Shown: positions 9,681-18,597 of the stretch, piece by piece
Numbering within the stretch: position 1 is the stretch's first letter
Layout of the letters: every line of letters starts with the position of its first letter
NCBI GenBank assembly: GCA_964020105.1
Contig: OZ026535.1
Location: 186,001-250,000, forward strand
Direction of reading: 5' to 3'
DNA length: 64,000 nucleotides
From: G964020105 sp964020105
Lineage (GTDB): Bacteria > Pseudomonadota > Alphaproteobacteria > WRAU01 > Hepatincolaceae
Position numbers and translations under genes: made by a program
The notes under the pieces: model-generated
What the model was told of the DNA's origin: nothing
The model's database searches: none
Seen by the model: the letters and a program-made list of their open reading frames with translations, nothing else

Positions 9681-10516
9681 TAACTACTCTCTATTAATTC
9701 TATGATTTTATCTTTAATTTCTAATAAGTCAAACCATAAATATTTTTTCTGTATGGGATTACGAAGCAAATATGCTGGATGGAAAACTACTCTTGTTAAA
9801 ATGGATTTTTCACCAAAATTAATATTATACCATCTACCCCTCATTTTACTTATGGGTATATTATCCACTATTAAATTTGTAGTAGCAACTTTACCAACTA
9901 ATATAAGAAGCTTAGGATTTATTATTTCAATCATTCTTTTTACATATGGATAACATAGCTGCATTTCTTCAATTGTTGGATTTCTATTACCAGGAGGTCG
10001 CCAAAACACAGTGTTTGTGATAAATAAATTATTTTCTCTACTAAGTCCCATACTTAGCAGAGCTGTAGTTAGCAGTTTGCCACTTCTACCAACAAATGGT
10101 TCTCCTAGCTCATCTTCCTCTGCACCTGGTGCCTCCCCTATCAACATAACGCTTGCATTATCGCTGCCAACACCAAATACTGTATTAATAGCTGTTTTCT
10201 TTAAACTGCAACCCTCAAATTCCATTAGATGCTTCTTTAAGCTATCTAAATTATGAATATTTAATAACTCTTGATAAATGGGCTGCTTCTCAATAGTATA
10301 TAATTTATTTTGTATGTTATTTGTTATATTTTCACTAACAGCTACTTTAGATAGGGATGATTCATTAATTTGTGATAAATCTTTATTAATTATAGCAGGA
10401 TTATTAAAATTCTTAGGAAGAGTAGAATACAGTTCTTTAGGTAGAGATTCTAAAAGATACTTTATACCTATATCATTATAAAAACTCATTAGAGATAAAA
10501 GTTTGCTTGATATCAT
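9680..10516 (-). CDS. Uracil-DNA glycosylase, family 4 (alphaproteobacterial type)
   Basis: This enzyme removes uracil from DNA and starts base-excision repair. The 278-residue protein has an N-terminal extension of about 100 residues, then GEAPGAEEDELGEPFVGRSG (water-activating motif region), VFWRPPGNRNPT, and the C-terminal HPAYLLRNP loop with the family's HPS/HPA-type motif. Classical family-4 enzymes bind a 4Fe-4S cluster with four cysteines. Here only EGCSLK and QLCYPY supply cysteines at the expected places; the partner positions are Glu/Phe-like and Trp. The WRPPGNR form is common in Alphaproteobacteria. It is first in a two-gene unit with slt. Confidence 0.9.
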   Translation of the reverse strand: MISSKLLSLMSFYNDIGIKYLLESLPKELYSTLPKNFNNPAIINKDLSQINESSLSKVAVSENITNNIQNKLYTIEKQPIYQELLNIHNLDSLKKHLMEFEGCSLKKTAINTVFGVGSDNASVMLIGEAPGAEEDELGEPFVGRSGKLLTTALLSMGLSRENNLFITNTVFWRPPGNRNPTIEEMQLCYPYVKRMIEIINPKLLILVGKVATTNLIVDNIPISKMRGRWYNINFGEKSILTRVVFHPAYLLRNPIQKKYLWFDLLEIKDKIIELIESS

Positions 10517-10638
10517 CTGTGTATTATTTTTTGGATTAAGTATTATTATTATGCTATAATGCTATGATTAGATTATAGTAGATATGTGTTAAATTACTAT
10601 CAATTAAAATAATAAATACAATTGTAGTTTTTGTGGTT

Positions 10639-12399
10639 ATGAAAAAAAATTTCACTAAAGTAAGTATTTCAATTTATATATTATTTGCTTTAATTGTTAC
10701 CCTAGTGATAGCTTATTTTTATGTTAGTAATAACAATGAAAAGGCAGAAAAATCGGCAGGGGACGCTGTATCATATGTTTTGCAGGCAAGAATCGCTAAT
10801 GGTGAATTTGACTACGAAACAGCTGACAAATTATATGCCAAGGCCTATAATTTAGAGCCCTATAATTCAAATATAATGGAAGAATACTTACTGTTTGCAA
10901 TAATGCAGTTAGATAAAGAAAAATCTTTTCAACTTGCACAAAAGGTCGTTACTAAAGTGCAAAATCACTCCCTTGCCAGTATGGTCTTAGTTGCTACAGA
11001 AATATCTAATGACAGAATAGATGCTGCAATAGAAAATCTAAGTTCCATAGATTCAGAAAAACTTTCTCTTAATGATCTGATGTTGAATGTTTTGCGAGGC
11101 TTGAAAGCTTATAAAGAAGGAAACATACAGACTTTTGAGAGTCTTAATCAAGAAATTAAAATTATTAATCCGCGATTTTATTTATATGAAAAAGCTTTAT
11201 TTTCACAATTAAGTGGTGATTATTCAAGCTCTTTAGAACAATTATATGATTTTAATAATTATTATCCAAGTGTTGAGTCTGTTCTTTCTTATACCAAATT
11301 ACTTTATAAACAGGATCAAAAGGCTGCAGCTGACTACTTTAATGATTATCTTAGTGATAATTTTCTTGGAGCAAAAAAAATAGAGCAGTATTTAAAATTA
11401 GAGCAAAAATTAACAATAGCCACTGTCATGTCAGATTTGATTATTGCCATATCTGAAATGATGTCGGAGGATGTAAATACAACCTATTTATATTCTGATA
11501 AAAGTGCTTTAGTTAGTATTGCTTTGATGTTTAATCCTAATAATAATAGGGCAATCCTAGATTTAGGTAGATTTTATGAGCATGTTGGTAATTATAAAAG
11601 AGCAATAGAGTTGTATAAATCTATTCCTTATGATAGTTATTATTCTAGATTAGTTACACAAGATGTTGTAGATATATACAGAGAGCTTGGAAAAACCAAG
11701 GAAGCTCTGAAATTTCTAGGTATAAGTTTCGCCAGAGATAAGGAAAATGCAAAACTACTACTTGAGGCAGGTCTCATTCAGCACAAGGAAGGAAAACACA
11801 AAAGAGCCATCAGCAGCTATAGTGATTCTCTTGATATCTCAATAAAAAATAATTATAAACTTGGAATATGGCTTTCCCATTTTTTTATGGGTATCACTTA
11901 TGATAAAATGGGCGATTGGGAAAATGCAGAATTAAATTTATTGGAGGCTAACTCTATTAATTCTTCCGATCTTTTGCTTACTAATTATTTAGCATACTCT
12001 TGGCTTAATAGGGATTATAATGTCGAAAAATCTATAAAAATGCTTGAAAATGCTTTAAAAATTGATCCTAATAATCCTAATTTGTTAGATTCTTACGCTT
12101 GGGGACTATTTAAACAAAATAAATACACTGAAGCTTTAGCTTATTCTGAAAAAGCAGTTAATACTTTGGTTGATGATTCTGTTGTTGTTAGTCATTTTGC
12201 TGATATTTTATGGCAACTTGGCTATAAAAAGGATGCTATTGCTAATTGGAAAAGGGTTCTTAATATAAATCCAGAAGAATCTTTAAAGCTTGAAACACTT
12301 GCTAAGCTTGAGGGTAATTATCCTAGTTATTTAAATGGAGCTGTTCAAGAAAAAGGTGACTATATTTCTTTTGTAGAGAGAGTTAAAAATTCTGGGTAG
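10639..12399 (+). CDS. Tetratricopeptide-repeat protein with N-terminal membrane anchor
   Basis: The product has about 586 residues. A hydrophobic helix (about residues 9-30) anchors it, and nearly all of the rest is a series of TPR-like helix pairs, clearest in the C-terminal half (for example AIELYKSIPYDS, EALKFLGISF, AISSYSDSLDIS and KIDPNNPNLLDSYAWGLFK). TPR superhelices bind partner proteins; the partner is unknown. The ATG at 10639 is preferred to the in-frame GTG at 10633, although neither has a strong ribosome-binding site. It ends 2 bases before ispE. A TPR gene directly upstream of ispE is a recurrent alphaproteobacterial arrangement, which supports an operon. Confidence 0.85.
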   Translation: MKKNFTKVSISIYILFALIVTLVIAYFYVSNNNEKAEKSAGDAVSYVLQARIANGEFDYETADKLYAKAYNLEPYNSNIMEEYLLFAIMQLDKEKSFQLAQKVVTKVQNHSLASMVLVATEISNDRIDAAIENLSSIDSEKLSLNDLMLNVLRGLKAYKEGNIQTFESLNQEIKIINPRFYLYEKALFSQLSGDYSSSLEQLYDFNNYYPSVESVLSYTKLLYKQDQKAAADYFNDYLSDNFLGAKKIEQYLKLEQKLTIATVMSDLIIAISEMMSEDVNTTYLYSDKSALVSIALMFNPNNNRAILDLGRFYEHVGNYKRAIELYKSIPYDSYYSRLVTQDVVDIYRELGKTKEALKFLGISFARDKENAKLLLEAGLIQHKEGKHKRAISSYSDSLDISIKNNYKLGIWLSHFFMGITYDKMGDWENAELNLLEANSINSSDLLLTNYLAYSWLNRDYNVEKSIKMLENALKIDPNNPNLLDSYAWGLFKQNKYTEALAYSEKAVNTLVDDSVVVSHFADILWQLGYKKDAIANWKRVLNINPEESLKLETLAKLEGNYPSYLNGAVQEKGDYISFVERVKNSG

Positions 12400-12401
12400 G
12401 T

Positions 12402-13280
12402 ATGCTTAATAAAGTATTTTTTTATAAGTCCAGAGCAAAGGTTAATTTATTTTTACATGTTTTATCCATTAGGGATGATGGTTATCATAACTTGGAGAGC
12501 CTTGTATATTTCCCTGAAATTTATGATGAATTATTTTTTAGCTTTGCTGAAGTAGATCATATTGTTGGCAAAGGTGATTTTGCTCATATGTTGCCTGAAA
12601 CTTCAGATAATTTAATTTTTAAAGTAATAAATTATTTTAAAAATAAGTTTTGCATAAATAGTTGTTTAAAGATAGAGATAGCAAAAAATTTACCTATAGG
12701 TGGAGGTGTGGGAGGAGGGTCTTCTAATGCTGCTCTTAGTATTATTGCTATGAATGATATCTTTGAGCTATCTTTAACTTCCCCCGATATGCTTAGAATA
12801 GCTAGCAAATTTGGAGCTGACGTGGCAATTTGTTTACTACAGGAGTCATTATTTTTTCATGGAATTGGAGATAATTTTTTCCCTGTAAGCCTTGCAAAAC
12901 TAAATATTTTGCTAGTTAATTTTAAAGAGCCTTTATTAACTAAAGATGTTTTTAGGGTCTATGATAGATTAAATAATAGTATAGAGGGCGAGAAAAAAGC
13001 ATTGTTGCCAACAATTAGTACTTTAGATCTTAGAGATTCTGCAGGTCTTTTAAATTTTTTAAAAACTACTAGTAATGATCTAAGTATTGCTAGTATTAGT
13101 ATTAATCCTCATATAGGGGAATTATTAATTTCACTTGAGCAAACCTCGCCTCTCTTATCAAGGATGAGTGGATCTGGGTCAACTTGCTTTGCTGTATATT
13201 CTGATGCAGAGAAACTAAGTAGAGCTGCTAGTTACATTAGAAATTTATACCCAAGAGCCTGGATACAAACTGCTTGTTAA
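12402..13280 (+). CDS. ispE: 4-diphosphocytidyl-2-C-methyl-D-erythritol kinase
   Basis: IspE phosphorylates CDP-methylerythritol in the MEP pathway to isoprenoids. At 292 residues it is of normal length. The substrate-binding AKVNLFLHV start (K13, N15), the GHMP-kinase loop PIGGGVGGGSSNAA (about 98-111), the FGADVAIC segment with the likely catalytic Asp140, and the C-terminal MSGSGSTCFAVY loop are all present. Rickettsia lacks the MEP pathway, while Anaplasmataceae and several other lineages keep it. The gene is almost contiguous with the TPR gene and overlaps the convergent PAS gene by 4 bases. No other isp gene lies in the window. Confidence 0.95.
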   Translation: MLNKVFFYKSRAKVNLFLHVLSIRDDGYHNLESLVYFPEIYDELFFSFAEVDHIVGKGDFAHMLPETSDNLIFKVINYFKNKFCINSCLKIEIAKNLPIGGGVGGGSSNAALSIIAMNDIFELSLTSPDMLRIASKFGADVAICLLQESLFFHGIGDNFFPVSLAKLNILLVNFKEPLLTKDVFRVYDRLNNSIEGEKKALLPTISTLDLRDSAGLLNFLKTTSNDLSIASISINPHIGELLISLEQTSPLLSRMSGSGSTCFAVYSDAEKLSRAASYIRNLYPRAWIQTAC

Positions 13281-14668
13281 TAATTCTTGATGGTGATGAA
13301 TCTTTCAGAGCGATTTTTTGAGGCATATTCGTAATTAAAATTCAACTTTTTTAATATTTTTAGGGCTAAATTAAGATCATAACGCTTTATCATATCTGAT
13401 TGACTAAGTAGTGTTGCTTTTGCGTTATCTTTTATAGTAAAAAGGGTATTAGTATTGATTTGCTCAACTAAAATTTTAATTTCAGAGTTATAATTATTTT
13501 GTTCTATGATGTACATAAGGAGAAGACAAAAACTTTTATTTAATAGCACTTCATTTGACTTTATAGTGTGTAATTTAGTTGGGATATCCAGTTTTATAGC
13601 AATATTTTTCTTTTTTAGCCTTGGTTTTAATTGATTTAAAGTATAGGCTATAACAACATTTATATCAACATCCTCAATATCTAAACTAGAGTTAGTATTT
13701 TCTATTTCAGTTAGCTCAATTTTATTATTTAGTTCAAAATTTATGAACTCTGCCATTTGTAAGATTTTTTCCATATATTCTTTTTGTCTTAAATTCAAAT
13801 TACCTACATATTCATTTTGTAAAAGATCTGCAAATCCTATGATATTGGAAACAGGGGTACTTATAACTGTATTTAAATCTAATATTAATGAATTATGTAA
13901 ATTCGCCACACTTTCTGTATTAATTTCCACTGTTACTTTGCTATCATTATTTTGCAAATCCCACTGTACAAAAGTGCTAGAATTTTGTAAATATATGCCA
14001 TTAATATGCAGATTGCTATCCTCAGTAAGTTTGATACTTAAGTTAAATGAACGACTACTAACTAAATTACCCAATAAAATAGCTCTATCCTGATCTCTAT
14101 TTTCTAAAATAGCCATCTTACTTAATAGTTCTCTAGCATGATTATGATCACCTATAGAATCCCTATCTAAGTTGAATTTCTCAAGAAATTTTGTGTTATA
14201 TCCCTCAATTAAACCATTAGATCCGATAATAGTAAGGGGTTTGGGATTCTTTTCCACAAGGCGGTTATAAAGATTTTTATAAGTGCTAAGATTCCTTGCA
14301 ATATCTGATACATCACTTATATCTCTCCAGATAAAGAGTAAACCATCTTCACTTTTGTTTATAGTCTCCTCAATATTTTTACCACTTGGTAATAATATGG
14401 TTTTTACTTTAATATAGCTTCCAGATGAGCGAGCTGTATTGCTTATTTCTTCACAAAACTCTCTAAAGTTATCAAATTCTGGAATTACTCCTTTCTCTCT
14501 AATAACTTCAAAAAACTCTACTATATTAGGGTTACTAAGTAAAAAATCTTGATTAATATGCCATAAATCTAGCAAATTATTATTAAATGTAACCAGTTGT
14601 GCGTTGCTATCAAACAAGGCTACAGATACATCTAAATTATTAAGAATATATTTTAGGATATTCATCAT
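13277..14668 (-). CDS. DivL-like PAS protein with a degenerate histidine-kinase core
   Basis: The protein has 463 residues. The N-terminal PAS (about 5-40: NNLDVSVALFD ... LWHIN) and the following segment match the PAS part of alphaproteobacterial DivL-like sensor kinases. A second PAS-like segment lies at about 132-180. The dimerisation region at about 258-325 aligns well with that family (GFADLL, GNLNLRQKEYMEKIL, IELTEIEN). At the phosphoacceptor position, His in ordinary kinases and Tyr in DivL, there is Thr267 (NTVISTPV). The ATPase part lacks a recognisable N-box and G-boxes. It is therefore probably a pseudokinase that signals by binding. It follows recX by 10 bases. The DivL assignment is inference. 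Confidence 0.75.
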   Translation of the reverse strand: MMNILKYILNNLDVSVALFDSNAQLVTFNNNLLDLWHINQDFLLSNPNIVEFFEVIREKGVIPEFDNFREFCEEISNTARSSGSYIKVKTILLPSGKNIEETINKSEDGLLFIWRDISDVSDIARNLSTYKNLYNRLVEKNPKPLTIIGSNGLIEGYNTKFLEKFNLDRDSIGDHNHARELLSKMAILENRDQDRAILLGNLVSSRSFNLSIKLTEDSNLHINGIYLQNSSTFVQWDLQNNDSKVTVEINTESVANLHNSLILDLNTVISTPVSNIIGFADLLQNEYVGNLNLRQKEYMEKILQMAEFINFELNNKIELTEIENTNSSLDIEDVDINVVIAYTLNQLKPRLKKKNIAIKLDIPTKLHTIKSNEVLLNKSFCLLLMYIIEQNNYNSEIKILVEQINTNTLFTIKDNAKATLLSQSDMIKRYDLNLALKILKKLNFNYEYASKNRSERFITIKNY

Positions 14669-14678
14669 TATATAATTT

Positions 14679-15275
14679 TTATAAATTAATAGTTTCTATA
14701 AAATCATGCAGTATATCTTCTGCTTCTGCAAGCGACATCTTTATTACTTTGTCAATGGTATCATAAGAAAATCCATTTCTTTGTAGTTTGGCGTAATCTT
14801 TGAGCCTACTAGTGTTATCCATGTCTTTTCCCTGCTTATTAGTTTTATAGGCACAAAGAGATTTTCTTTTTATGAAGTTTAATGCTGCAAATAATTCAAT
14901 ATCAGTTTTTTCATTACTTAGAAATGTTTTTTTTATTATTTCCTTGCTAAGTCCCTTTTCTTGCATCTTAAGATTTATATGGAAACCTGATTTACCAAGG
15001 GTTACTAGTTTTTTGTACTGATTTTTTGCATAAGTGTCATCATCAAGATACCCAATGTTTTGCAAGTATAATATTGTTTCATCAATAAAAAGTAAAATAT
15101 CTTCAGGCTTTGTGTTGTCTTCTGAAAATATATATTTTTCGTTGCGTTTTATTTTTCTTATTAGATAACTTCTAAGATTGTTAGAGCTACTAGAATACTT
15201 AGAGAGATAATTTAATGCTAAAGTTTTTAATTTTGCATTAAGTTTCTCTTTACTAATAACACTTGTATTTTCCAT
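14679..15275 (-). CDS. recX: RecX-family regulatory protein
   Basis: RecX proteins bind RecA filaments and modulate recombination. The 198-residue product shows the family's repeated three-helix layout and key stretches: LNYLSKYSSSSNNLRSYL near the N-terminus, IGYLDDDTYAKNQYK in the middle (the family's LNDxxYA element), and KLQRNGFSYDTIDKVIK near the end. No recA gene is in the window. It sits upstream of the DivL-like gene on the same strand and divergently from the ABC permease gene, with a gap of about 50 bases. It is diverged, so the family is more certain than the exact activity. Confidence 0.82.
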   Translation of the reverse strand: MENTSVISKEKLNAKLKTLALNYLSKYSSSSNNLRSYLIRKIKRNEKYIFSEDNTKPEDILLFIDETILYLQNIGYLDDDTYAKNQYKKLVTLGKSGFHINLKMQEKGLSKEIIKKTFLSNEKTDIELFAALNFIKRKSLCAYKTNKQGKDMDNTSRLKDYAKLQRNGFSYDTIDKVIKMSLAEAEDILHDFIETINL

Positions 15276-15326
15276 TTTACTATAATAATATTTACTTCAG
15301 TGATTACTGGCAACTAAGGATTACAT

Positions 15327-16103
15327 ATGAAAAAAGAATACAGTGTTTTTACAAGCTTTACAACCTTTTATAAAAGAGAAGTAATAAGATTTTTAAAAGT
15401 TTGGGGACAAACAATCCTAGGACCAATAATTACAACCAGCCTTTATTTAGGTGTTTTTGCCATAGCTATGGAGGGTAGAGCAGAGCAATATAATGGATTC
15501 AGCTACTCACAGTTTTTACTGCCAGGATTAATTATGATGGCATTAATTCAAAATGCCTTTGCTAATACTTCAAGTTCCATTCTTATTGCAAAGATTAATG
15601 GCAACATTGTGGATACTTTAATGGCTCCTTTACATACTAACTCTGTAATAATGGCTTATGTGCTTGGTTCGGTTACTAGGGGATTGCTCGTTGGAGTAAT
15701 AACACTTTTTTATTCTCTTATTTTTATGGATTTACCTATTCATAGTATATTTTACATGCTTTATTTTGCTATTGTTTCATGTGCAATATTGGGGCTTTTG
15801 GGAGTAATAGGTGGTATTATTAGTATAAAATTCGATCAACTTGCTAATTTCACTAATCTTGTGATAGTGCCGCTGTCATTTCTATCGGGGACTTTTTATT
15901 CTATTAGTAAATTACCTTCTGTATTTCAACATATAATACATTATAACCCTTTTTTCTACATGATTGATGGATTTCGTTATGCTTTTCTTGGTGAGTCAGA
16001 TAGTAATGTTGTGTTGGGAGCCGTTATCTTGGGAATTTTAACGGTTGTGCTTTATATCTGCAATTTTATTATGTGGAAAAAAGGTTATAAAATGAAGCAG
16101 TAG
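15327..16103 (+). CDS. ABC-2 type transporter permease (YadH-like)
   Basis: This is the membrane half of an ABC exporter. The 258-residue protein has six hydrophobic helices and the ABC-2 family features: an N-terminal amphipathic stretch (TFYKREVIRFLKVWGQTILGPIITTSLY), the QFLLPGLIMMALIQNAF segment and a C-terminal NPFFYMIDGFRYAFLG motif. Relatives export drugs, polysaccharides or lipids, so the substrate cannot be told. The ATP-binding partner, usually adjacent, is not in this window. The ATG follows a modest purine-rich stretch. It is followed after 4 bases by the Hsp33 gene. Confidence 0.9.
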   Translation: MKKEYSVFTSFTTFYKREVIRFLKVWGQTILGPIITTSLYLGVFAIAMEGRAEQYNGFSYSQFLLPGLIMMALIQNAFANTSSSILIAKINGNIVDTLMAPLHTNSVIMAYVLGSVTRGLLVGVITLFYSLIFMDLPIHSIFYMLYFAIVSCAILGLLGVIGGIISIKFDQLANFTNLVIVPLSFLSGTFYSISKLPSVFQHIIHYNPFFYMIDGFRYAFLGESDSNVVLGAVILGILTVVLYICNFIMWKKGYKMKQ

Positions 16104-16107
16104 TAAT

Positions 16108-16968
16108 ATGTCTATAGTATTTAATGATCGCGACGTTATGCTGCCATTTAGTTTTGTAAAAGCTCAAGTAAGGGGTAAAATATTAAGATTAAACTCTGTT
16201 GCAGAAGATCTTCTGCATAGATTTTCCACTCATCCTTCTTTAGATAAGATTTTTCTAGAAACACTTGCTTTATCAGAAATCATTGCTAGCAATTTCAAGT
16301 TTGAAGGTACTTTTAAATTACAAATTAATTGTTATAACTCTATTTTAAAAGGCATATTGTGTGACGCTAACAATAATGGAGAAATTAGAGCCTATCTATC
16401 TGTTGATGAACAGAAGTTTGCTTCTAAAAAAAATCAAGCAGAAATATCTTTTAAAGAGCTTTGCTCTGAGGGATATATGATTTTTCACATGTATTTTGTA
16501 GGAGCAAAACACCCATATCAAGGGGTGGTGGAGCTAAAAGGAGATTCTGTAGTACAATCTGCTTTATCCTGGTTTCATATGTCAGAGCAGATAAAAACCT
16601 ATATTAATATTGTTCCAGATGTTAAAAACAAAGCAGTATTTGCACTATTCTTACAGCGCATTGCTGACCAGTATGCCACAGAAGAAGATCAAGCTGAACA
16701 AAACGATCTTTTTAGCACTTTAGAAATTCTCTCAAATACCCTAACCTTTAAGGAAGCTTTTCAGGATAATTTTGCAGATATTATTAATAAGCTTTATCAT
16801 CAATTTGATCCGCTTATATATGAAAAAAAACAGCTGATATATAAGTGTTCATGTGATGGAGAAAAAATTAGGGAATTATTAGAATCTATCAATAAAACAG
16901 AGCCTAAAACAGATAACAGCCCTGTTGAAATAGAATGCTCTTTTTGTGGAAAAATATACTATATATAG
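16108..16968 (+). CDS. hslO: Redox-regulated chaperone Hsp33
   Basis: Hsp33 is a cytosolic holdase activated by oxidative stress: loss of zinc and disulfide formation switch it on. The 286-residue protein has the N-terminal fold and, at its C-terminus, all four zinc cysteines in the family layout: C247-x-C249 and C277-x2-C280, with 27 residues between the pairs. It is probably co-transcribed with the ABC permease 4 bases upstream. Together with the DsbB-like protein and the multicopper oxidase, it suggests that the cell meets oxidative conditions; that link is inference. Confidence 0.94.
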   Translation: MSIVFNDRDVMLPFSFVKAQVRGKILRLNSVAEDLLHRFSTHPSLDKIFLETLALSEIIASNFKFEGTFKLQINCYNSILKGILCDANNNGEIRAYLSVDEQKFASKKNQAEISFKELCSEGYMIFHMYFVGAKHPYQGVVELKGDSVVQSALSWFHMSEQIKTYINIVPDVKNKAVFALFLQRIADQYATEEDQAEQNDLFSTLEILSNTLTFKEAFQDNFADIINKLYHQFDPLIYEKKQLIYKCSCDGEKIRELLESINKTEPKTDNSPVEIECSFCGKIYYI

Positions 16969-17090
16969 TGTTTTTTTGCGCTACTTATATGTATTTTTAT
17001 TAGAAAATATTTCCTTGCTATTATTATTAATAATTGATAAAGTTGATATTGGTTTCTAAGGCGCAATATATGACGGTAACTTCTATTTTT

Positions 17091-17166
17091 TGGGGTGTCG
17101 CCAAGTGGTAAGGCAGCTGGTTTTGATCCAGCCATTCCGGAGGTTCGAATCCTTCCACCCCAGCCA
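17091..17166 (+). tRNA. tRNA-Gln (anticodon TTG)
   Basis: The cloverleaf folds completely. Acceptor TGGGGTG pairs with CACCCCA, the anticodon stem GCTGG/CCAGC encloses TTTTGAT with anticodon TTG, and a T-arm with GGTTCGAATCC follows. The 3' CCA is encoded (17164-17166). Confidence 0.95.
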
Positions 17167-17278
17167 ATCAGTCTAGTGGTTTAGCTTATAACTACCTATT
17201 AATCAAAACAATTGTAATGAGCGGTCATTTATATTATACTAATCTTGGTTGTGGATTTTTTCTTATAAGGGGTGCTAG

Positions 17279-17692
17279 ATGAAATTATTAATAACTTTAT
17301 TATCTATCCTTAGTTTTTGTGTGACCTCGGAAGCATTTTCTTTCAATGGTAACAAAGATTTAGCAGATAAATATACCTGGTATAAAGTTACAGATAAGGC
17401 AAATAATGTAGTTAATAAAGAAGTGCTAACCAATGTTCAGGTAAGAACCAAGGAATTTGGCTCAGTTTTAGTTGCAATGCATAAAAGGGCTGATAATGGT
17501 TTTGATGTTGGGCTTTATTATAATTATCAAGGCACTAATAAGCAGACCTATATCGAGGTAGATGAGGTGGCTAAGGATAAAATGCTAAAGGATCAGCCTG
17601 TCCAAAGGATGTATCTTGACGTTGATAATAGGGATTTTACAGTTTATATAAGTAAAAATATTCTTTATTTGGGTATCTTAAAAGTAAGATAA
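17279..17692 (+). CDS. Small exported protein of unknown function, 137 aa
   Basis: A clear signal peptide (about residues 1-19, ending SEAF) precedes about 118 residues predicted to be mostly beta-strand (for example VLTNVQVRTKEF, SVLVAMHKR and VGLYYNY), with no cysteine in the mature part. I recognise no family. It may be a periplasmic or secreted protein. It sits alone between tRNA-Gln and tRNA-Leu, a common place for lineage-specific genes. AGGGG a few bases before the ATG is an adequate ribosome-binding site. Confidence 0.68.
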   Translation: MKLLITLLSILSFCVTSEAFSFNGNKDLADKYTWYKVTDKANNVVNKEVLTNVQVRTKEFGSVLVAMHKRADNGFDVGLYYNYQGTNKQTYIEVDEVAKDKMLKDQPVQRMYLDVDNRDFTVYISKNILYLGILKVR

Positions 17693-17750
17693 TAAATTAC
17701 TGAAAAACTAGTTTTAATTATATAATAAATTGTATATACTTTTTTATGTT

Positions 17751-17837
17751 GCCCCTATGGCGGAACTGGTAGACGCGTCAGACTCAAAATCTGATTCCTG
17801 TATGGGAGTGGGAGTTCGATCCTCTTTGGGGGCACCA
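17751..17837 (+). tRNA. tRNA-Leu (anticodon CAA)
   Basis: The gene has 87 bases with the long variable arm of class II tRNAs. Acceptor GCCCCTA pairs with TGGGGGC, using one G-T pair. The anticodon stem TCAGA/TCTGA encloses CTCAAAA with anticodon CAA. The 3' CCA is encoded. Confidence 0.95.
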
Positions 17838-18053
17838 TTAATATATCTAAAAGCCTTTTAAAAGCTCCTCTTCTTGCCTTGTCAAAAAGTTTTTTCTTAA
17901 ATTCCTTCCTCATTCTCTACTTCCCATATTATACTGAGTGTTAATCTTTAGTTACCACTTTTTACTAATATTTTTGATCAGGATTCTCTCCTTATCTACC
18001 TCCCTATAATCTATCCAGTACATCTTTATTTTTTGTATCCGATGAAAAAAATA

Positions 18054-18450
18054 TTAAAAAAGTATTTCTAATTTACTTTTTTTTGCTACCTCAACTACTT
18101 CCCCTTCCTTCTTATATGATCCTACTGCATACAAGTTACACCTTAGTTCGCATAAATCAAATATAAACGGTATCATTAAATCCTCATATATCTCTTCCTA
18201 CCTGTATTCCAATATTCCTATCTCGTTTAAATATATCTCTAATCAATACGTATTAAATGCATTATCTAGTATCTTTCCCTCTTTAAGTGCCCTCATGTTA
18301 TCTGAATCTCTAATACTTGCTAAAGCATTTCTCTTCCATCTCTAACTTTACCTTTTCTAATTCTTCTGCGAAACATCCTCTCTTTCTCCTTAATTCTTAC
18401 ATTTCTTTGAATATACTATACTTAAACATCCTAGATATACTTACTGACAT
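18054..18450 (-). pseudogene. Decayed protein gene of unknown family
   Basis: The minus strand from an ATG at 18450 reads like a coding sequence with several disablements. The first frame gives about 45 coding-like residues with one stop. A frameshift leads to a second frame from about 18320 to 18054 that has internal TGA and TAG stops but long sensible runs, such as KEGKILDNAF and DLCELRCNLYAVG. Charged, Glu/Lys-rich composition may continue to about 17870. The parent family is not recognised. The surrounding interval (17838-18597) holds no other gene. Confidence 0.4.
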
Positions 18451-18597
18451 TTAAGTTATCTATCTTACATTAATAGAATTTTTTAAATATAGAACTTGAG
18501 TTACCCTATGAAATACTGCTATCATTATCTGTTGGAAACTAAATAATGCCCATGATTTATATTTATATCACTGCAATAATTAATTGGAGATGGTTTT

